Shown: positions 17,530-27,996 of the stretch, piece by piece
Numbering within the stretch: the first letter of the stretch is position 1
Layout of the letters: each line of letters starts with the position of its first letter
Source of the DNA: Candidatus Vesicomyidisocius sp. Agig_15_S12
GTDB taxonomy: Bacteria; Pseudomonadota; Gammaproteobacteria; PS1; Pseudothioglobaceae
Reading direction: 5' to 3'
DNA: 64,000 bases
Assembly: GCA_021730225.1 (NCBI GenBank)
Contig: CP072532.1
Coordinates: 393,230-457,229, forward strand
Program-made: the position numbers and the translations under genes
The notes under the pieces: model-generated
The model's database searches: none
The model's input: only the letters and a program-made list of their open reading frames with translations
Told to the model about the DNA's origin: nothing

Positions 17530-17949
17530 ATGCAATTAACAACCAAAGGTCGTTACGCAGTAACTGCAATATTAGATTTGGCATCTAATGACACTGGAAA
17601 ACCCATTACTTTAGATATTATTTCACAAAGACAAAATATTTCATTGTCTTATTTGGAACAATTGTTTGCCAAATTACGTCGTGCTGAATTGGTTAAAAGT
17701 GTGCGTGGACCAGGCGGTGGTTATTTACTTGATGCTAAGGCTTGTGATATTAATTTAACCCAAATTATTGAGGCAGTAGATGAAAATATTGATTTACGTC
17801 GTTGTAAAGGCATTAAAGTATGTAACAATGGACGTCAATGTATTTCTCATCAATTATGGTGCGAGGTTAGTGAACAAATTAGAACATTTTTGAATGGCAA
17901 GACCTTGCAAATGGTAATTGACGATCATAATTTAAACAAAGGAGTATAA
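17530..17949 (+). CDS. iscR: Fe-S cluster regulator IscR (Rrf2 family)
   Basis: Rrf2-type winged helix-turn-helix repressor that senses Fe-S cluster supply and controls the isc operon. The DNA-binding domain covers residues 1-65 ([37 protein letters not shown]). The cluster ligands C92, C98, C104 and H107 are all present at the same numbers as in E. coli, which argues for a working sensor. The 139 residues are slightly shorter than the usual 162, missing only the C-terminal tail. It is the first gene of the operon, and iscS starts two bases after its stop. Confidence 0.97.
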   Translation: MQLTTKGRYAVTAILDLASNDTGKPITLDIISQRQNISLSYLEQLFAKLRRAELVKSVRGPGGGYLLDAKACDINLTQIIEAVDENIDLRRCKGIKVCNNGRQCISHQLWCEVSEQIRTFLNGKTLQMVIDDHNLNKGV

Positions 17950-17951
17950 AT

Positions 17952-19166
17952 ATGGCGATACCTGCTTATATGGATTATTCAGCAACAACCCCTGTTGATG
18001 ATCGTGTTGCTCAGAAAATGATACAATTTTTAACAAAGGATGGCAATTTTGGCAATTCTGCATCAAATTCTCATTATTATGGTTGGCAAGCCGATGAAGC
18101 TGTTAAAAAAGCCAGACAACAGGTAGCTAATTTGATAGATGCTGATCCAAAAGAAATTGTTTGGACTTCTGGTGCTACTGAGTCTAATAATCTAGCTATT
18201 AAAGGCGTTGCACACTTTTATCATAAAAAAGGCAAGCATATTATAACTTTAAAAACAGAACATAAATCTGTGTTAGATACTTGTCGACAATTAGAACGTG
18301 AAGATTTTAAGGTGACGTATTTAGATCCAATGTCAAATGGCTTATTAGATCTAAACATCTTAAGAGACGCTATGCGTGAAGATACTATATTGGTATCAAT
18401 CATGCATGTTAATAACGAAATTGGTGTGATTCAAGATATTGAAGCTATTGGTAATCTTTGCCATGAGAATAATATTTTTTTTCATGTTGATGCGGCACAA
18501 TCAGCAGGAAAAGTAGCAATTAATTTATCAAAATTACCCGTTGATTTAATGAGTTTTTCAGCCCATAAAATTTATGGGCCTAAAGGTATGGGTGCGCTTT
18601 ATGTGCGTCGTAAGCCACGTGTACGAATTGAGGCGCAAATGCATGGTGGTGGACATGAAAGGGGTATGCGTTCAGGCACTTTAGCCACACATCAAATTGT
18701 TGGCATGGGCGAGGCCTTTGCGATTGCTCAAACTGAAATGAGAGAAGAAAATACAAAAATTAGACAATTGCGCGACCGTTTATTGGTAGGTTTTATTGAT
18801 ATGGAAGAGGTTGTGGTAAATGGTGACATGGAAAGTCGTATTCCCGGTAACCTAAACATCAGTTTTAATTATGTTGAAGGAGAATCACTAATGATGGCTA
18901 TTAATGATATTGCTGTATCTTCAGGTTCAGCTTGTACTAGTTCAAGTCTTGAACCTTCGTATGTTTTACGTGCTTTGGGTTTAAACGATGAATTAGCCCA
19001 CTCATCAATTAGATTTACTATTGGACGTTATACTACTGAAGCACAAGTTGACAAAGCTATAGATTTAGTACGTGCTAAAGTTGATAAATTACGTAATTTA
19101 TCACCACTTTGGGATATGTTCAAAGATGGTGTTGATATTAGTAAAGTTGAATGGTCGGCACATTAA
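17952..19166 (+). CDS. iscS: Cysteine desulfurase IscS
   Basis: PLP enzyme that takes sulfur from cysteine as a persulfide and passes it to IscU and to tRNA thiolation enzymes. The PLP lysine is in [12 protein letters not shown] (about residue 206). The catalytic cysteine loop is [17 protein letters not shown] (Cys about 328). [10 protein letters not shown] and ATESNN are also diagnostic. The 404 residues are identical in length to E. coli. It follows iscR by two bases with AAGGAG overlapping the iscR end (17938-17943), so the genes are one transcript. Confidence 0.98.
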   Translation: MAIPAYMDYSATTPVDDRVAQKMIQFLTKDGNFGNSASNSHYYGWQADEAVKKARQQVANLIDADPKEIVWTSGATESNNLAIKGVAHFYHKKGKHIITLKTEHKSVLDTCRQLEREDFKVTYLDPMSNGLLDLNILRDAMREDTILVSIMHVNNEIGVIQDIEAIGNLCHENNIFFHVDAAQSAGKVAINLSKLPVDLMSFSAHKIYGPKGMGALYVRRKPRVRIEAQMHGGGHERGMRSGTLATHQIVGMGEAFAIAQTEMREENTKIRQLRDRLLVGFIDMEEVVVNGDMESRIPGNLNISFNYVEGESLMMAINDIAVSSGSACTSSSLEPSYVLRALGLNDELAHSSIRFTIGRYTTEAQVDKAIDLVRAKVDKLRNLSPLWDMFKDGVDISKVEWSAH

Positions 19167-19243
19167 AATAAGTGCAATAAATATATGGATTATAGATTTA
19201 CAACAAGCTTAGATTAATAATAATCACTAAAAGGGGAAAAGAG

Positions 19244-19621
19244 ATGGCGTATGGTAAAAAAGTGATGGATCATTATGAAAATCCACGAAATGTAGGAGTT
19301 TTAGATAAAGATGCTAAAAATGTTGGTACTGGCATGGTAGGTGCACCTGCATGTGGTGATGTGATGCGTTTACAAATAAAGGTTGATGATAACGGTGTGA
19401 TTGAAGATGCTAAATTTAAAACTTATGGTTGTGGTTCTGCTATTGCATCAAGTTCATTATTAACGCAATGGGTTAAGGGAAAAACATTAGATGAAGCAAC
19501 AAAAATTAAAAATTCTGATATTGCAGAAGAGTTATCCCTACCGCCTGTTAAGATACATTGTTCAGTTTTAGCTGAAGATGCTATCAAAGCAGCTATTAAT
19601 GACATTAAAAGTAAAATTTAA
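19244..19621 (+). CDS. iscU: Fe-S cluster scaffold IscU
   Basis: Scaffold on which the [2Fe-2S] cluster is built before HscA/HscB release it. The three cluster cysteines are in GAPACGDV (about C37), YGCGSA (about C63) and HCSVL (about C106); the Asp after the first, which affects cluster lability, is kept. The HscA recognition motif LPPVK (about 99-103) is intact. The 125 residues match the family. A good AAGGGGA ribosome-binding site precedes ATG 19244. The 77-bp gap after iscS shows no terminator. Confidence 0.98.
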   Translation: MAYGKKVMDHYENPRNVGVLDKDAKNVGTGMVGAPACGDVMRLQIKVDDNGVIEDAKFKTYGCGSAIASSSLLTQWVKGKTLDEATKIKNSDIAEELSLPPVKIHCSVLAEDAIKAAINDIKSKI

Positions 19622-19630
19622 TTAAATAAT

Positions 19631-19954
19631 ATGGCAGTTACTTTAACTGAGCGTGCGGTAGAGCGAATTGTTGAGTTTTTAACCAATCGTGGTTCTGGCA
19701 TAGGTATTCGCCTTAGAGTACAAACTACAGGCTGTTCTGGTCTTGGTTATAATATGGAGTTTGTTGATGATACTTTTGATGATGATACTGTATTTGAAGA
19801 TAATGGCGTTAAAATTATTGTTGATACAAAGAGTTTAATTTATTTAGATGGCACACAAGTTGATTACGTCAAGAAAGGTTTAAATGAAGGCTTTGAATTT
19901 AACAATCCAAATGCTAAAGCTGAATGTGGCTGTGGTGAATCTTTTACGGTTTAG
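19631..19954 (+). CDS. iscA: A-type Fe-S carrier IscA
   Basis: Small carrier that binds iron or Fe-S clusters and hands them to targets. The three conserved cysteines are present: [13 protein letters not shown] (about C35) and the C-terminal ECGCGESF pair. The 107 residues match E. coli. It starts nine bases after iscU and ends right before hscB. Confidence 0.97.
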   Translation: MAVTLTERAVERIVEFLTNRGSGIGIRLRVQTTGCSGLGYNMEFVDDTFDDDTVFEDNGVKIIVDTKSLIYLDGTQVDYVKKGLNEGFEFNNPNAKAECGCGESFTV

Positions 19955-19966
19955 TTGTTTAAAAAA

Positions 19967-20482
19967 ATGGAAAACTATTTTGAATTATTTTCAATAGAAC
20001 CTGATTTTAATATAAATATCATTAATCTTAACGCTGAATATCAACAACAAGTCGCAAAATTTCATCCTGATAGATTTGTCAATAGTAGCACTAAAGAAAG
20101 AGCTTTAGCATTGCAAAATACCTCATTAATTAACACAGCATTTGATACTTTAAAATCTTCACTTAATCGTGCTAATTATTTATTAGAATTAAATGGTATT
20201 GATGCATTTGATGAAAAATACACTCAAATGGATGTTAAGTTTTTAATAAATCAAATTGAATTAAGAGAGAATTTAGAGTTAATTAAAACCAGTAAAGATG
20301 AGATGAAGCTATATGATTTTATTGAAAAAAATGATTTAAATATTAAAAATAATGTAGATAATATTAGACTCTTATTTACCAACACAAAAACATTTGATAA
20401 AATTAAAAATTTAGTTAGAGAATTAAAATTCTATGAACATTTAAACACTCATGCAAAACAATTAATGAATGAGTGGCTATAG
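19967..20482 (+). CDS. hscB: Co-chaperone HscB (J-domain)
   Basis: J-protein that brings IscU to HscA and stimulates its ATPase. The J-domain at the N-terminus includes the HPD motif in KFHPDRFVN (about residues 29-38). The C-terminal helical bundle that binds IscU follows. The frame is open from TTG 19955, directly after the iscA stop, but ATG 19967 gives MENYFELF, which aligns with the E. coli start (MDYFTLF), so I chose it. The 171 residues are the family length. Confidence 0.93.
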   Translation: MENYFELFSIEPDFNINIINLNAEYQQQVAKFHPDRFVNSSTKERALALQNTSLINTAFDTLKSSLNRANYLLELNGIDAFDEKYTQMDVKFLINQIELRENLELIKTSKDEMKLYDFIEKNDLNIKNNVDNIRLLFTNTKTFDKIKNLVRELKFYEHLNTHAKQLMNEWL

Positions 20483-20497
20483 TAATTAATATTAATA

Positions 20498-22342
20498 ATG
20501 ACTTTATTACAAATATCAGAACCTGGTCAATCGTCAGAACCACATCAGCATAAATTAGTGATTGGTATTGATTTAGGTACGACAAATTCATTAGTTGCAT
20601 CCGTGATAAGTGGTCAAAGTAAAGTCATCATGGATGAGAATGACGAGGTTATTTTACCCTCAGTTGTACATTATGGTAAGGATAACAAATTAACGGTTGG
20701 TTGTGATGCTTATCCTTATGCAAAAACTGACCCAACTAATACTATTATTTCAATCAAACGTTTTATGGGTATGAGCTATGAAGAAGTCAGTACGTTTAAA
20801 AATTGTCCTTATCAATTACTTGAAAATGGAAATAATGTATTATTTCACACCTCTATGGGAAGTTTATCTGCAGTTGAAATTTCTGCTAGTATTTTATCCT
20901 CACTTAAACAAAGAGCTGAAAATTCACTGGGGGGCGTATTATTTGGTGCAGTAATTACTGTACCAGCTTATTTCAATGATGCACAACGTCAAGCAACTAA
21001 AGATGCAGCAACTTTAGCTGGACTTAAAACTTTACGCTTGCTTAATGAGCCAACAGCAGCAGCAGTTGCTTATGGTTTGGAATCAGGTGAAGAAGGTGTA
21101 CATGCTATTTATGATTTAGGTGGCGGTACGTTTGATATTTCTATTTTAAATTTTAGCAAAGGTGTGTTCAAAGTGTTAGCAATAGGCGGTGATGCTACCT
21201 TAGGTGGAGATGATTTTGACGAACTAATTGTTAATGATTGTATTGAGCAATTAGGTATTAATGAACTTACTCCTTCTCAAATGCAAGAAATTAAGCAATT
21301 TTCACGCACTGCTAAAGAAACTTTGAGTAATTATGAAATTTCAGAATTTGATTGTATTAAGAGACCTTATTGTATTACTAAGAAAAAATTTGAAACTCTA
21401 GCTAAAGTACTTATTAAACGCACTTTATTGTTAACTAAACAAGCTATTAGAGATGCGCAAGTTGATGTTAAAAACATTAAAGATATTATTATGGTAGGTG
21501 GCTCTACACGTATACCGTTAGTTTGCTCTATGGTGAGTAATTTATTTAATAAACCAGTTTTATGTTCTATTGATCCGGATGAAGTTGTTGCTAAGGGCGC
21601 AGCAATACAGGCTAATACTTTAGCTGGTAATAAATCACAAAATGACATATTGTTACTAGATGTGTTACCATTGTCGCTTGGGCTTGAAACAATGGGTGGA
21701 TTGGTGGAAAAAATAATTCATCGAAATACTACAATTCCTATTATTCGCGCACAAGAATTTACCACCTTTAAAGATGGGCAAACAGCTATGAGTATTCATG
21801 TATTACAAGGCGAAAGAGAGTTGGTGAGAGATTGTCGCTCGTTAGCTAAATTTGATTTATATGGTATCCCAGCAATGGTGGCAGGCAATGCTCGCATTCG
21901 TATAGAATTTCAAGTAGATGTTGATGGCTTATTATCTGTGAGTGCAGTTGAACAAATATCAGGTGTTAAAACAAATATTAATATCAAGCCATCTTATGGA
22001 TTAACGGATGTGCAAAAAGAAAAGATGCTTAAAGATTCTTTTCTTTTTGCTAAAACTGATATTCAAACTAGAAAGCTTCATGAAACACAAGTAGAAGCAA
22101 ACAGAACTATTGAAGCAATAGATTCAGCAATTAAAAAAGACAAGAATATGCTTGATGATAAAATGCTTAATAATATCTTAAATGCCAGGAATACGTTATT
22201 TGATATTGTTGATTCTGATGATGAAAAAGCTATTTCAATAGCTATTGAAAATCTTGAGAATAGTTGTGTAAAATTTGTTGAGATGCGTATGAACAGTTCT
22301 GTTATGAAAGTCGTACAAGGTCGCAATATTGATGAATTTTAG
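20498..22342 (+). CDS. hscA: Fe-S assembly Hsp70 chaperone HscA
   Basis: Specialised Hsp70 that drives cluster transfer from IscU. The nucleotide-binding domain has GIDLGTTNS (about residues 24-32), [16 protein letters not shown], the [15 protein letters not shown] block, DLGGGTFD and VGGSTRIP. The substrate-binding domain begins with [14 protein letters not shown]. The 614 residues equal the usual 616. It sits between hscB and fdx in the standard order. Confidence 0.97.
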   Translation: MTLLQISEPGQSSEPHQHKLVIGIDLGTTNSLVASVISGQSKVIMDENDEVILPSVVHYGKDNKLTVGCDAYPYAKTDPTNTIISIKRFMGMSYEEVSTFKNCPYQLLENGNNVLFHTSMGSLSAVEISASILSSLKQRAENSLGGVLFGAVITVPAYFNDAQRQATKDAATLAGLKTLRLLNEPTAAAVAYGLESGEEGVHAIYDLGGGTFDISILNFSKGVFKVLAIGGDATLGGDDFDELIVNDCIEQLGINELTPSQMQEIKQFSRTAKETLSNYEISEFDCIKRPYCITKKKFETLAKVLIKRTLLLTKQAIRDAQVDVKNIKDIIMVGGSTRIPLVCSMVSNLFNKPVLCSIDPDEVVAKGAAIQANTLAGNKSQNDILLLDVLPLSLGLETMGGLVEKIIHRNTTIPIIRAQEFTTFKDGQTAMSIHVLQGERELVRDCRSLAKFDLYGIPAMVAGNARIRIEFQVDVDGLLSVSAVEQISGVKTNINIKPSYGLTDVQKEKMLKDSFLFAKTDIQTRKLHETQVEANRTIEAIDSAIKKDKNMLDDKMLNNILNARNTLFDIVDSDDEKAISIAIENLENSCVKFVEMRMNSSVMKVVQGRNIDEF

Positions 22343-22364
22343 GAAAAATATTTAGGAAGCTTAC

Positions 22365-22703
22365 ATGCCTCAAATTATTGTATTACCCCATCATGAATTA
22401 TGTCCAGAAGGAATTGTTATTAAAATCCAATCAGGTATTAGTATTTGTGATGCATTACTTGCTAATGATGTTGAAATTGAGCATGCCTGTGAAATGTCAA
22501 GTGCTTGTACAACTTGTCATGTTTACCTGCGTGAGGGGTTTAATTCAGTAGAAGAGTCAGATGAAATTGAAGATGATTTATTGGATAAAGCTTGGGGTTT
22601 AGAACCAGATTCTCGCTTATCTTGTCAAACAATTATGTGTAATACCGACTTGGTAATTGAAATACCAAAATACACGATCAATCAAGTCTCTGAAAACCAC
22701 TAA
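22365..22703 (+). CDS. fdx: [2Fe-2S] ferredoxin, isc type
   Basis: Adrenodoxin-like ferredoxin giving electrons for cluster assembly. The ligands are visible as CEMSSACTTC (three Cys, about 45, 51 and 54) and LSCQTIM (about C91). The 112 residues match E. coli Fdx. It is the last gene of the operon here; the small iscX gene that follows in E. coli is absent. Confidence 0.97.
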   Translation: MPQIIVLPHHELCPEGIVIKIQSGISICDALLANDVEIEHACEMSSACTTCHVYLREGFNSVEESDEIEDDLLDKAWGLEPDSRLSCQTIMCNTDLVIEIPKYTINQVSENH

Positions 22704-22829
22704 TAATGTCTAATATTAACAACAATAGCAGAAACTTATAGTATTTTGGCTAGTGTTAACTATCTATCATCTTACTATCATATAAAAAGATAATGGGTAA
22801 TAAAAAACCTGAAGAAACCTTACTTTTAG

Positions 22830-22915
22830 TATGCTAAAGTAATCAATATTTTAAGCATGAATATTAAATTTATTTCATCAATCAGTTTTAAATTTGAATA
22901 ATTAACTTTAGCATA
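22830..22915. repeat. Inverted repeat between convergent fdx and apbC
   Basis: An 11-bp perfect inverted repeat, tatgctaaagt at 22830-22840 and actttagcata at 22905-22915, separated by 64 nt. A third partial copy (tatgctaa) lies at 22936-22943, and aacctttttat occurs twice around it. It could be a bidirectional end signal or simply duplicated debris; there is no clear T run at the stem. Confidence 0.35.
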
Positions 22916-22972
22916 AAATAACCTTTTTATTGTATTATGCTAAGAAACCTTTTTATATTTGCCTATTTAGTG

Positions 22973-24046
22973 TTATTCGATGGTAATACTTGGGAAGGCA
23001 TTGGTTACACGAGATTGTTGGGTTAATTTGGCACTGACCTTTTTGGCAATTTCTTTATAAATTTTAGCTATTTTTCCTTCTGGGTCTTTGGTAACGGTTG
23101 GTGTACCTTCGTCAACGTCTGTTTGAATATCCATTTTTAATGGAAGTGCACCTAAAAATTCAATACCTTCATCAATTGCCATAGCTTTACCACCACCTGT
23201 ACCGAAAATAGCTTCTTCGTATCCACATTTAGAGCAAATATGTAAAGACATATTTTCAACAATACCTAAAATAGGTATGTTAACTTTTTCAAACATTTTT
23301 AAGCCTTTTTTAGCATCAATTAGTGCAATGTCTTGTGGAGTTGTCACAATTATAGAACCACTAACTGGTATTTTTTGTGATAAAGTGAGTTGTGTATCAC
23401 CTGTACCTGGCGGTAAATCAATGATCATATAGTCAATACCACGCCATAAAGTATCTCTTAACATTTGTTCTAGGGCTTGAGTGATCATTGGACCACGCCA
23501 AATCATAGGGTTATCTTCCTTAACTAAATAACCGATTGACATGCTTTGTATACCATGTCCTAAAATAGGTAATAATTTACCTTCAGTGCTAGATTCTGGT
23601 TTTATCTTACTTACTCCTAACATTCTAGGTTGAGAAGGACCATAAATATCAGCATCTAGAATAGCAACTTTAGCACCTTCTGCTTGTAATGCTAACGCTA
23701 AATTAACTGCAGTAGTTGATTTTCCTACACCACCTTTACCCGAGGCGACGGCAATAATATTTTTAACCTCTGGCAGAGTATCAACGCCTTTTTGGGTTGT
23801 GTACTTAACAATCTTGGTTGTAATATCAACACTAGGATTATTAACGCCATTTTTTGTTAATGCATCAGTAATAGTATTAGATAAGGTAGTATGATAACTG
23901 TTAGCAGGATAATTAAGTTCGATGTTAATTTGAACTTTATCACCATCAATACTAATATTGTTTGAAGAGATAATATTTTGTTCAGTATAAATATCAACTA
24001 TTTTGGATAGAATCCTTTTAATTTTTTTGTTCGTTAAATTTGCCAT
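22973..24046 (-). CDS. apbC: Mrp/ApbC-type Fe-S cluster carrier ATPase
   Basis: P-loop NTPase of the Mrp/NBP35 family that binds and delivers [4Fe-4S] clusters. An N-terminal DUF59/MIP18-like domain (about residues 10-85) precedes the deviant Walker A SGKGGVGKSTTA (about 102), then DADIYGPSQPRML, a Walker B region DLPPGTGDTQLT and the CxxC pair CSKCG (about 272). TTG at 24061 could extend it by five residues; ATG 24046 gives 357 residues and MANLTNKK, the more likely start. It is divergent from metG, a pairing often seen in proteobacteria. Confidence 0.95.
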   Translation of the reverse strand: MANLTNKKIKRILSKIVDIYTEQNIISSNNISIDGDKVQINIELNYPANSYHTTLSNTITDALTKNGVNNPSVDITTKIVKYTTQKGVDTLPEVKNIIAVASGKGGVGKSTTAVNLALALQAEGAKVAILDADIYGPSQPRMLGVSKIKPESSTEGKLLPILGHGIQSMSIGYLVKEDNPMIWRGPMITQALEQMLRDTLWRGIDYMIIDLPPGTGDTQLTLSQKIPVSGSIIVTTPQDIALIDAKKGLKMFEKVNIPILGIVENMSLHICSKCGYEEAIFGTGGGKAMAIDEGIEFLGALPLKMDIQTDVDEGTPTVTKDPEGKIAKIYKEIAKKVSAKLTQQSRVTNAFPSITIE

Positions 24047-24087
24047 TTTTGTTGTATTCAATTAAGTAAAATAACGATATTTTATCT

Positions 24088-24093
24088 TATAAT
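24088..24093 (+). promoter_or_regulatory. Possible -10 box for metG
   Basis: TATAAT at 24088-24093, 34 bp before the metG ATG, in the short divergent region with apbC. The -35 is not convincing. Confidence 0.35.
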
Positions 24094-24127
24094 AGTATAA
24101 ACCATACCTATTAATAATAAGCCTATT

Positions 24128-25765
24128 ATGACATCGCGAAAAATTCTAGTTACTTCAGCATTGCCTTATGCTAATGGTGAAATTCATCTAGGACATTTGC
24201 TAGAATATATTCAAACTGATATTTGGGTGCGTTTCCAGAAAATGATGGGTAACGAATGTCATTATGTGTGTGCAGATGATGCGCATGGTACAGCTATTAT
24301 GCTTAAGGCAGATGAGCTTGATATTACTCCTGAGGTATTAATTAAAAATATGAGTAATAAGCATCAGATAGATTTTCAATCATTTTCAATTGATTTTAGT
24401 CAATATCACTCAACTCATAGTCAGGAAAATAAAGATATTTCTACTAATATTTATAACAAGCTAAATATTGCTGGGTTTATTAAGACTCGTATGATTTCAC
24501 AAGCTTTTGACCCTTTAAAACAAATATTTTTGCCTGATCGGTTTATTAAAGGTGATTGTCCTAAATGTGGTTCTAATGAACAATATGGCGATAATTGTGA
24601 GATTTGTGGCGCAACTTATTCGTCAATAGAACTAAAAAATGCTAAATCTGTTATTTCAGGTGCAACCCCAATTACAAAAGATTCAGAACATTATTTTTTT
24701 GACTTGCCTCAATTTGAAGTACAACTTAAAGAATGGACTAAAGAAGGTCATTTGCAGGATGCAATGAGCAATAAACTATCTGAATGGTTTGAAGAAGGTT
24801 TACAACAATGGGACATTTCTCGTGATGCGCCGTATTTTGGTTTTCAGATTCCTGCGGTAGAAGGTAAATATTTTTATGTTTGGCTAGATGCAACAATTGG
24901 TTATATGGCAAGTTTTAAAAAATTATGCGATGAACAAAATATTGATTTTAATGAGTACTTCAACAAAGACTCAAATACAGAACTTTATCATTTTATTGGC
25001 AAGGATATTATTTATTTTCATGCACTTTTTTGGCCAGCCATATTGATTGGTTCAAATTATCGTACACCAAGTGCAATCTTTGCACATGGGTTTCTAACCA
25101 TAAATGGTCAAAAAATGAGTAAATCTCGTGGTACGTTTATTCAGGCTAGAACTTATCTTAATTATTTAAACCCTGAATATTTACGTTATTATTACGCCTA
25201 TAAGCTATCTTCTAAAATTGATGATATAGATCTAAATTTGATCGATTTTAAGCAACGTGTTAATTCAGATTTAGTTGGTAAAGTAGTTAATATTGCCTCA
25301 CGTAGTGCCGGATTTATTGTTAAAAAATTTAACAAAACATTATCTTCTTATACTATTGAATCTAAGTTTTACCAAGAATTTTTTGATTGTGGGGATATTA
25401 TTGCTAAACATTACGAAGCACGTAATTATAACCAAGCTATGCGTGTTATTATAAAATTAGCTAATAAAGCTAATCAATATATCGATAAGCATAAGCCATG
25501 GCAGTTGATAAAAAAACAAAATAAACAAACACAAGTGCATGACGTGACTTCGCTTGCTATTAATTTGTTTAGAGTATTGATGACTTATCTTAAGCCAGTA
25601 TTACCTATTATGGCAAAACAGGTTGAAGAATTTTTAAACATAGATGAACTTCATTGGAAAGATTTAAAACACCCTTTGATCAAGCATCAAATTAATACAT
25701 TTAAACCCCTAATGTTACGCATTGAAGATGATCAAATTAAGCGAATTATTGAAGCTTCAAAATGA
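24128..25765 (+). CDS. metG: Methionyl-tRNA synthetase, catalytic core without the C-terminal domain
   Basis: Charges both initiator and elongator tRNA-Met. The HIGH signature is HLGH in [15 protein letters not shown] (about residues 12-26). The zinc knuckle has CPKCG and CEICG (about 145-163), and KMSKSRGT is at about 336. The anticodon-binding helix bundle follows. The protein ends with IEASK at 545 residues, whereas E. coli has 677 with a further tRNA-binding/dimerisation domain. The stop comes from a frame change: the lost domain is still readable downstream in the +1 frame. The active proteolytic core of E. coli MetRS is known to be about this size, so the enzyme should work as a monomer. 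Confidence 0.96.
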   Translation: MTSRKILVTSALPYANGEIHLGHLLEYIQTDIWVRFQKMMGNECHYVCADDAHGTAIMLKADELDITPEVLIKNMSNKHQIDFQSFSIDFSQYHSTHSQENKDISTNIYNKLNIAGFIKTRMISQAFDPLKQIFLPDRFIKGDCPKCGSNEQYGDNCEICGATYSSIELKNAKSVISGATPITKDSEHYFFDLPQFEVQLKEWTKEGHLQDAMSNKLSEWFEEGLQQWDISRDAPYFGFQIPAVEGKYFYVWLDATIGYMASFKKLCDEQNIDFNEYFNKDSNTELYHFIGKDIIYFHALFWPAILIGSNYRTPSAIFAHGFLTINGQKMSKSRGTFIQARTYLNYLNPEYLRYYYAYKLSSKIDDIDLNLIDFKQRVNSDLVGKVVNIASRSAGFIVKKFNKTLSSYTIESKFYQEFFDCGDIIAKHYEARNYNQAMRVIIKLANKANQYIDKHKPWQLIKKQNKQTQVHDVTSLAINLFRVLMTYLKPVLPIMAKQVEEFLNIDELHWKDLKHPLIKHQINTFKPLMLRIEDDQIKRIIEASK

Positions 25766-25914
25766 AGATATACAAGTTGTTATACAAGATAAACTTAAGA
25801 ATATTGGTATGATTTAAAGTAATTTGATAATTATTAAAATTATCAAAGTTAAAAATGTAGAGGGTGCTCATAAATTATTTGTATCTAATACTATTTTTAG
25901 AATATTAGAAAAGA
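25764..25914 (+). pseudogene. Relic of the MetRS C-terminal tRNA-binding domain
   Basis: Just after the metG stop, the +1 frame from 25764 reads [17 protein letters not shown], a TAA at 25815-25817, then IIIKIIKVKNVEGAHKLFVS. This matches the start of the EMAPII-like domain that ends many MetRS proteins (E. coli [20 protein letters not shown]). One lost base near 25760 would explain the premature TGA of metG, and a later nonsense codon followed. Beyond about 25914 the match fades. Confidence 0.7.
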
Positions 25915-25960
25915 AGAAATGCGAAATATATTTGCATAAATTATTAATTAATATAATTTT

Positions 25961-26049
25961 GGAAGGATGTCAGAGAGGATGAATGAGCATGCTTGGAAAG
26001 TATGTTATACCTTTTGGTATCGTGGGTTCGAATCCCACTCCTTCCACCA
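25961..26049 (+). tRNA. tRNA-Ser (anticodon GGA)
   Basis: An 89-nt class II tRNA with encoded CCA. The acceptor GGAAGGA pairs with TCCTTCC, the anticodon stem is CATGC/GTATG, with anticodon GGA at 25995-25997, and the long variable arm is TATACC/GGTATC-like. The T-arm is GTGGG-TTCGAAT-CCCAC. The discriminator base is A (26046), while E. coli serine tRNAs carry G. Only 12 nt separate it from the prlC start codon. Confidence 0.96.
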
Positions 26050-26061
26050 TATTAGTATACT

Positions 26062-27996
26062 ATGAAACCAAACTTTCAACCTCAAAATATTGTTAAAACT
26101 ATTGAAAGACTAACTATAAATGGGCTTAAGATAGTAAAAAAAGCAAGCTTTGGTACCAATTGGGAGAGTGTGGTTATGCCTATTGACCAAATGAAATTTG
26201 AACTAGAAAAGCATACCAGTGTTAATTCGCATTTAAATGCAGTAATGTTTAGTGATGAATTTAATCAAAAATATGAAGAAACACTACCAATTATCACTAA
26301 TTTTTATTCTGATGTGTCTACTAATAAAGACTTATACCAAGCTTACAAATCACTCAGAAGAACAAAGCTTAATAAACAACAGCAACATATTATTAAAGAT
26401 GTCATAAAAGATTTTGAACTTTCAGGTGTTGGTTTAGAAGGTAAAAATGCAGATAGGTTTAAAGTCATCAAAAAGAAACTTAGCCTACTTAGTAATGAAT
26501 TTTCTAAAAATATTTTAAAGTCTACCAAAGAGTGGAAAAAAATTGTTGGTAAACATGAGTTAAAAGGTTATAGTGATAATGAACTGGTAAAAATTAAAAT
26601 AGATAATGGTTACGAGTTAAGCTTGCAAACTCCTGTTTATATGGATGTTATGACTTATTTAGATAATAGAGACTTAAGAGAAGAGGTCTATATAGCCTAC
26701 ATATCAAGAGCATCAGATTTGGGTATTACTTCAATTAATTATAATAATAAGCCAATTATGGATGAGATTTTATTATTACGTTCTGAAATGGCTAATATTT
26801 TAGGTTTTGAACATTATGCACAATTATCGATTACATCTAAAATGGTTAATACTGTCGATGAAGTAGTTCAGTTTTTATCTGATTTGGTAGAATATTCTAA
26901 ATTTCAAGCACAATTAGAATTGAAAGAATTAAAGATTTTTTCAGGTATTGATTTAAAGCCTTGGGATTTAGAATTTTATAGTGGAAAGCTTAAAGAACAA
27001 AAATTTGGATTCAAGAAATCTGATTTAACACCATACTTTCCAGAGAATAGTGTATTAAAAGGTTTGTTTTTAACTATTGAAAATTTGTATCAAATTAAAA
27101 TTAAACAAATACAACAAAATAGCTACCATGCTGATATTAAAGTTTTAGATGTTAATAATGAAAGTGGAGTTGTTGGTAGAATTTATCTTGATTTATATGC
27201 CAGAGAAAACAAGCGCTCTGGTGCATGGATGACAGATTATCAACCTTTGATTGGTAATCAAACCCCAGTTGCTTTTGTAGTTTGTAACTTTAATTCTCCT
27301 ACTAAAGATAAGCCAGCTTTGTTTGAATTTGATGAAATTGTTACTCTATTCCATGAATTTGGGCATGTGTTACACCATTTGTTAACCAAAGTTAAATACC
27401 CTTGTGCTAGTGGGATATCTGGTGTGCCGTGGGATGGCGTTGAATTACCTAGTCAGTATATGGAATTTTATGTTTTTGAAAAGCAAGTGATTTCTCTTAT
27501 CTCAAGTCATTATAAAACTAAGAAGTCTTTACCTGATGAGTTGTATAACAAACTTATTTCTTCTAAAAACTTTAATTCAGCATTGAGTATGCTACGACAG
27601 TGTGAGTTTGCATTATGGGATCTTGAAACACACATGTCTACTAAAGATAGTTACACAATATTAAAACAAATTCAAAAAAAAACATCTCTAATGTCAATGA
27701 TAAATGAAAATCGTTTTTTAAATACTTTTGAACATATTTTTAGTGGTGGATATGCAGCAGGATATTTTAGTTATAAATGGGCAGAAGTTTTGGCAGCTGA
27801 TGCTTATTATTATGTGCAAAAGAAAGGTGGTATTGGTTCTGATGCTTCTAAAGATTTCTTGTATAATATTTTACAGATAGGAGGTAGTCTAGATTTTATG
27901 CAACAATATATAAAGTTTAGGGGTGAGAAACCCTCAATTAATGCCCTATTAAAAGCAAATGGCATTATTTATTCAACTAAGGAGAAATATGATTAA
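26062..27996 (+). CDS. prlC: Oligopeptidase A (M3 family)
   Basis: Cytosolic zinc peptidase that degrades short peptides, including released signal peptides. The zinc site is FHEFGHVLHH (about residue 430), with the third ligand in the following helix (ELPSQYMEF, about 465). The 644 residues compare with 680 in E. coli. The ATG lies 12 nt after the tRNA-Ser CCA and has no ribosome-binding site, so the transcript may be released by tRNA processing. It carries an A9 run at 27674-27682 and overlaps the next gene by eight bases. Confidence 0.95.
   Translation: MKPNFQPQNIVKTIERLTINGLKIVKKASFGTNWESVVMPIDQMKFELEKHTSVNSHLNAVMFSDEFNQKYEETLPIITNFYSDVSTNKDLYQAYKSLRRTKLNKQQQHIIKDVIKDFELSGVGLEGKNADRFKVIKKKLSLLSNEFSKNILKSTKEWKKIVGKHELKGYSDNELVKIKIDNGYELSLQTPVYMDVMTYLDNRDLREEVYIAYISRASDLGITSINYNNKPIMDEILLLRSEMANILGFEHYAQLSITSKMVNTVDEVVQFLSDLVEYSKFQAQLELKELKIFSGIDLKPWDLEFYSGKLKEQKFGFKKSDLTPYFPENSVLKGLFLTIENLYQIKIKQIQQNSYHADIKVLDVNNESGVVGRIYLDLYARENKRSGAWMTDYQPLIGNQTPVAFVVCNFNSPTKDKPALFEFDEIVTLFHEFGHVLHHLLTKVKYPCASGISGVPWDGVELPSQYMEFYVFEKQVISLISSHYKTKKSLPDELYNKLISSKNFNSALSMLRQCEFALWDLETHMSTKDSYTILKQIQKKTSLMSMINENRFLNTFEHIFSGGYAAGYFSYKWAEVLAADAYYYVQKKGGIGSDASKDFLYNILQIGGSLDFMQQYIKFRGEKPSINALLKANGIIYSTKEKYD

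Noticed and set aside
19955..19966. TTG 19955 as the start of hscB
   Set aside because: ATG 19967 aligns with the family N-terminus; the extra four residues have no counterpart.
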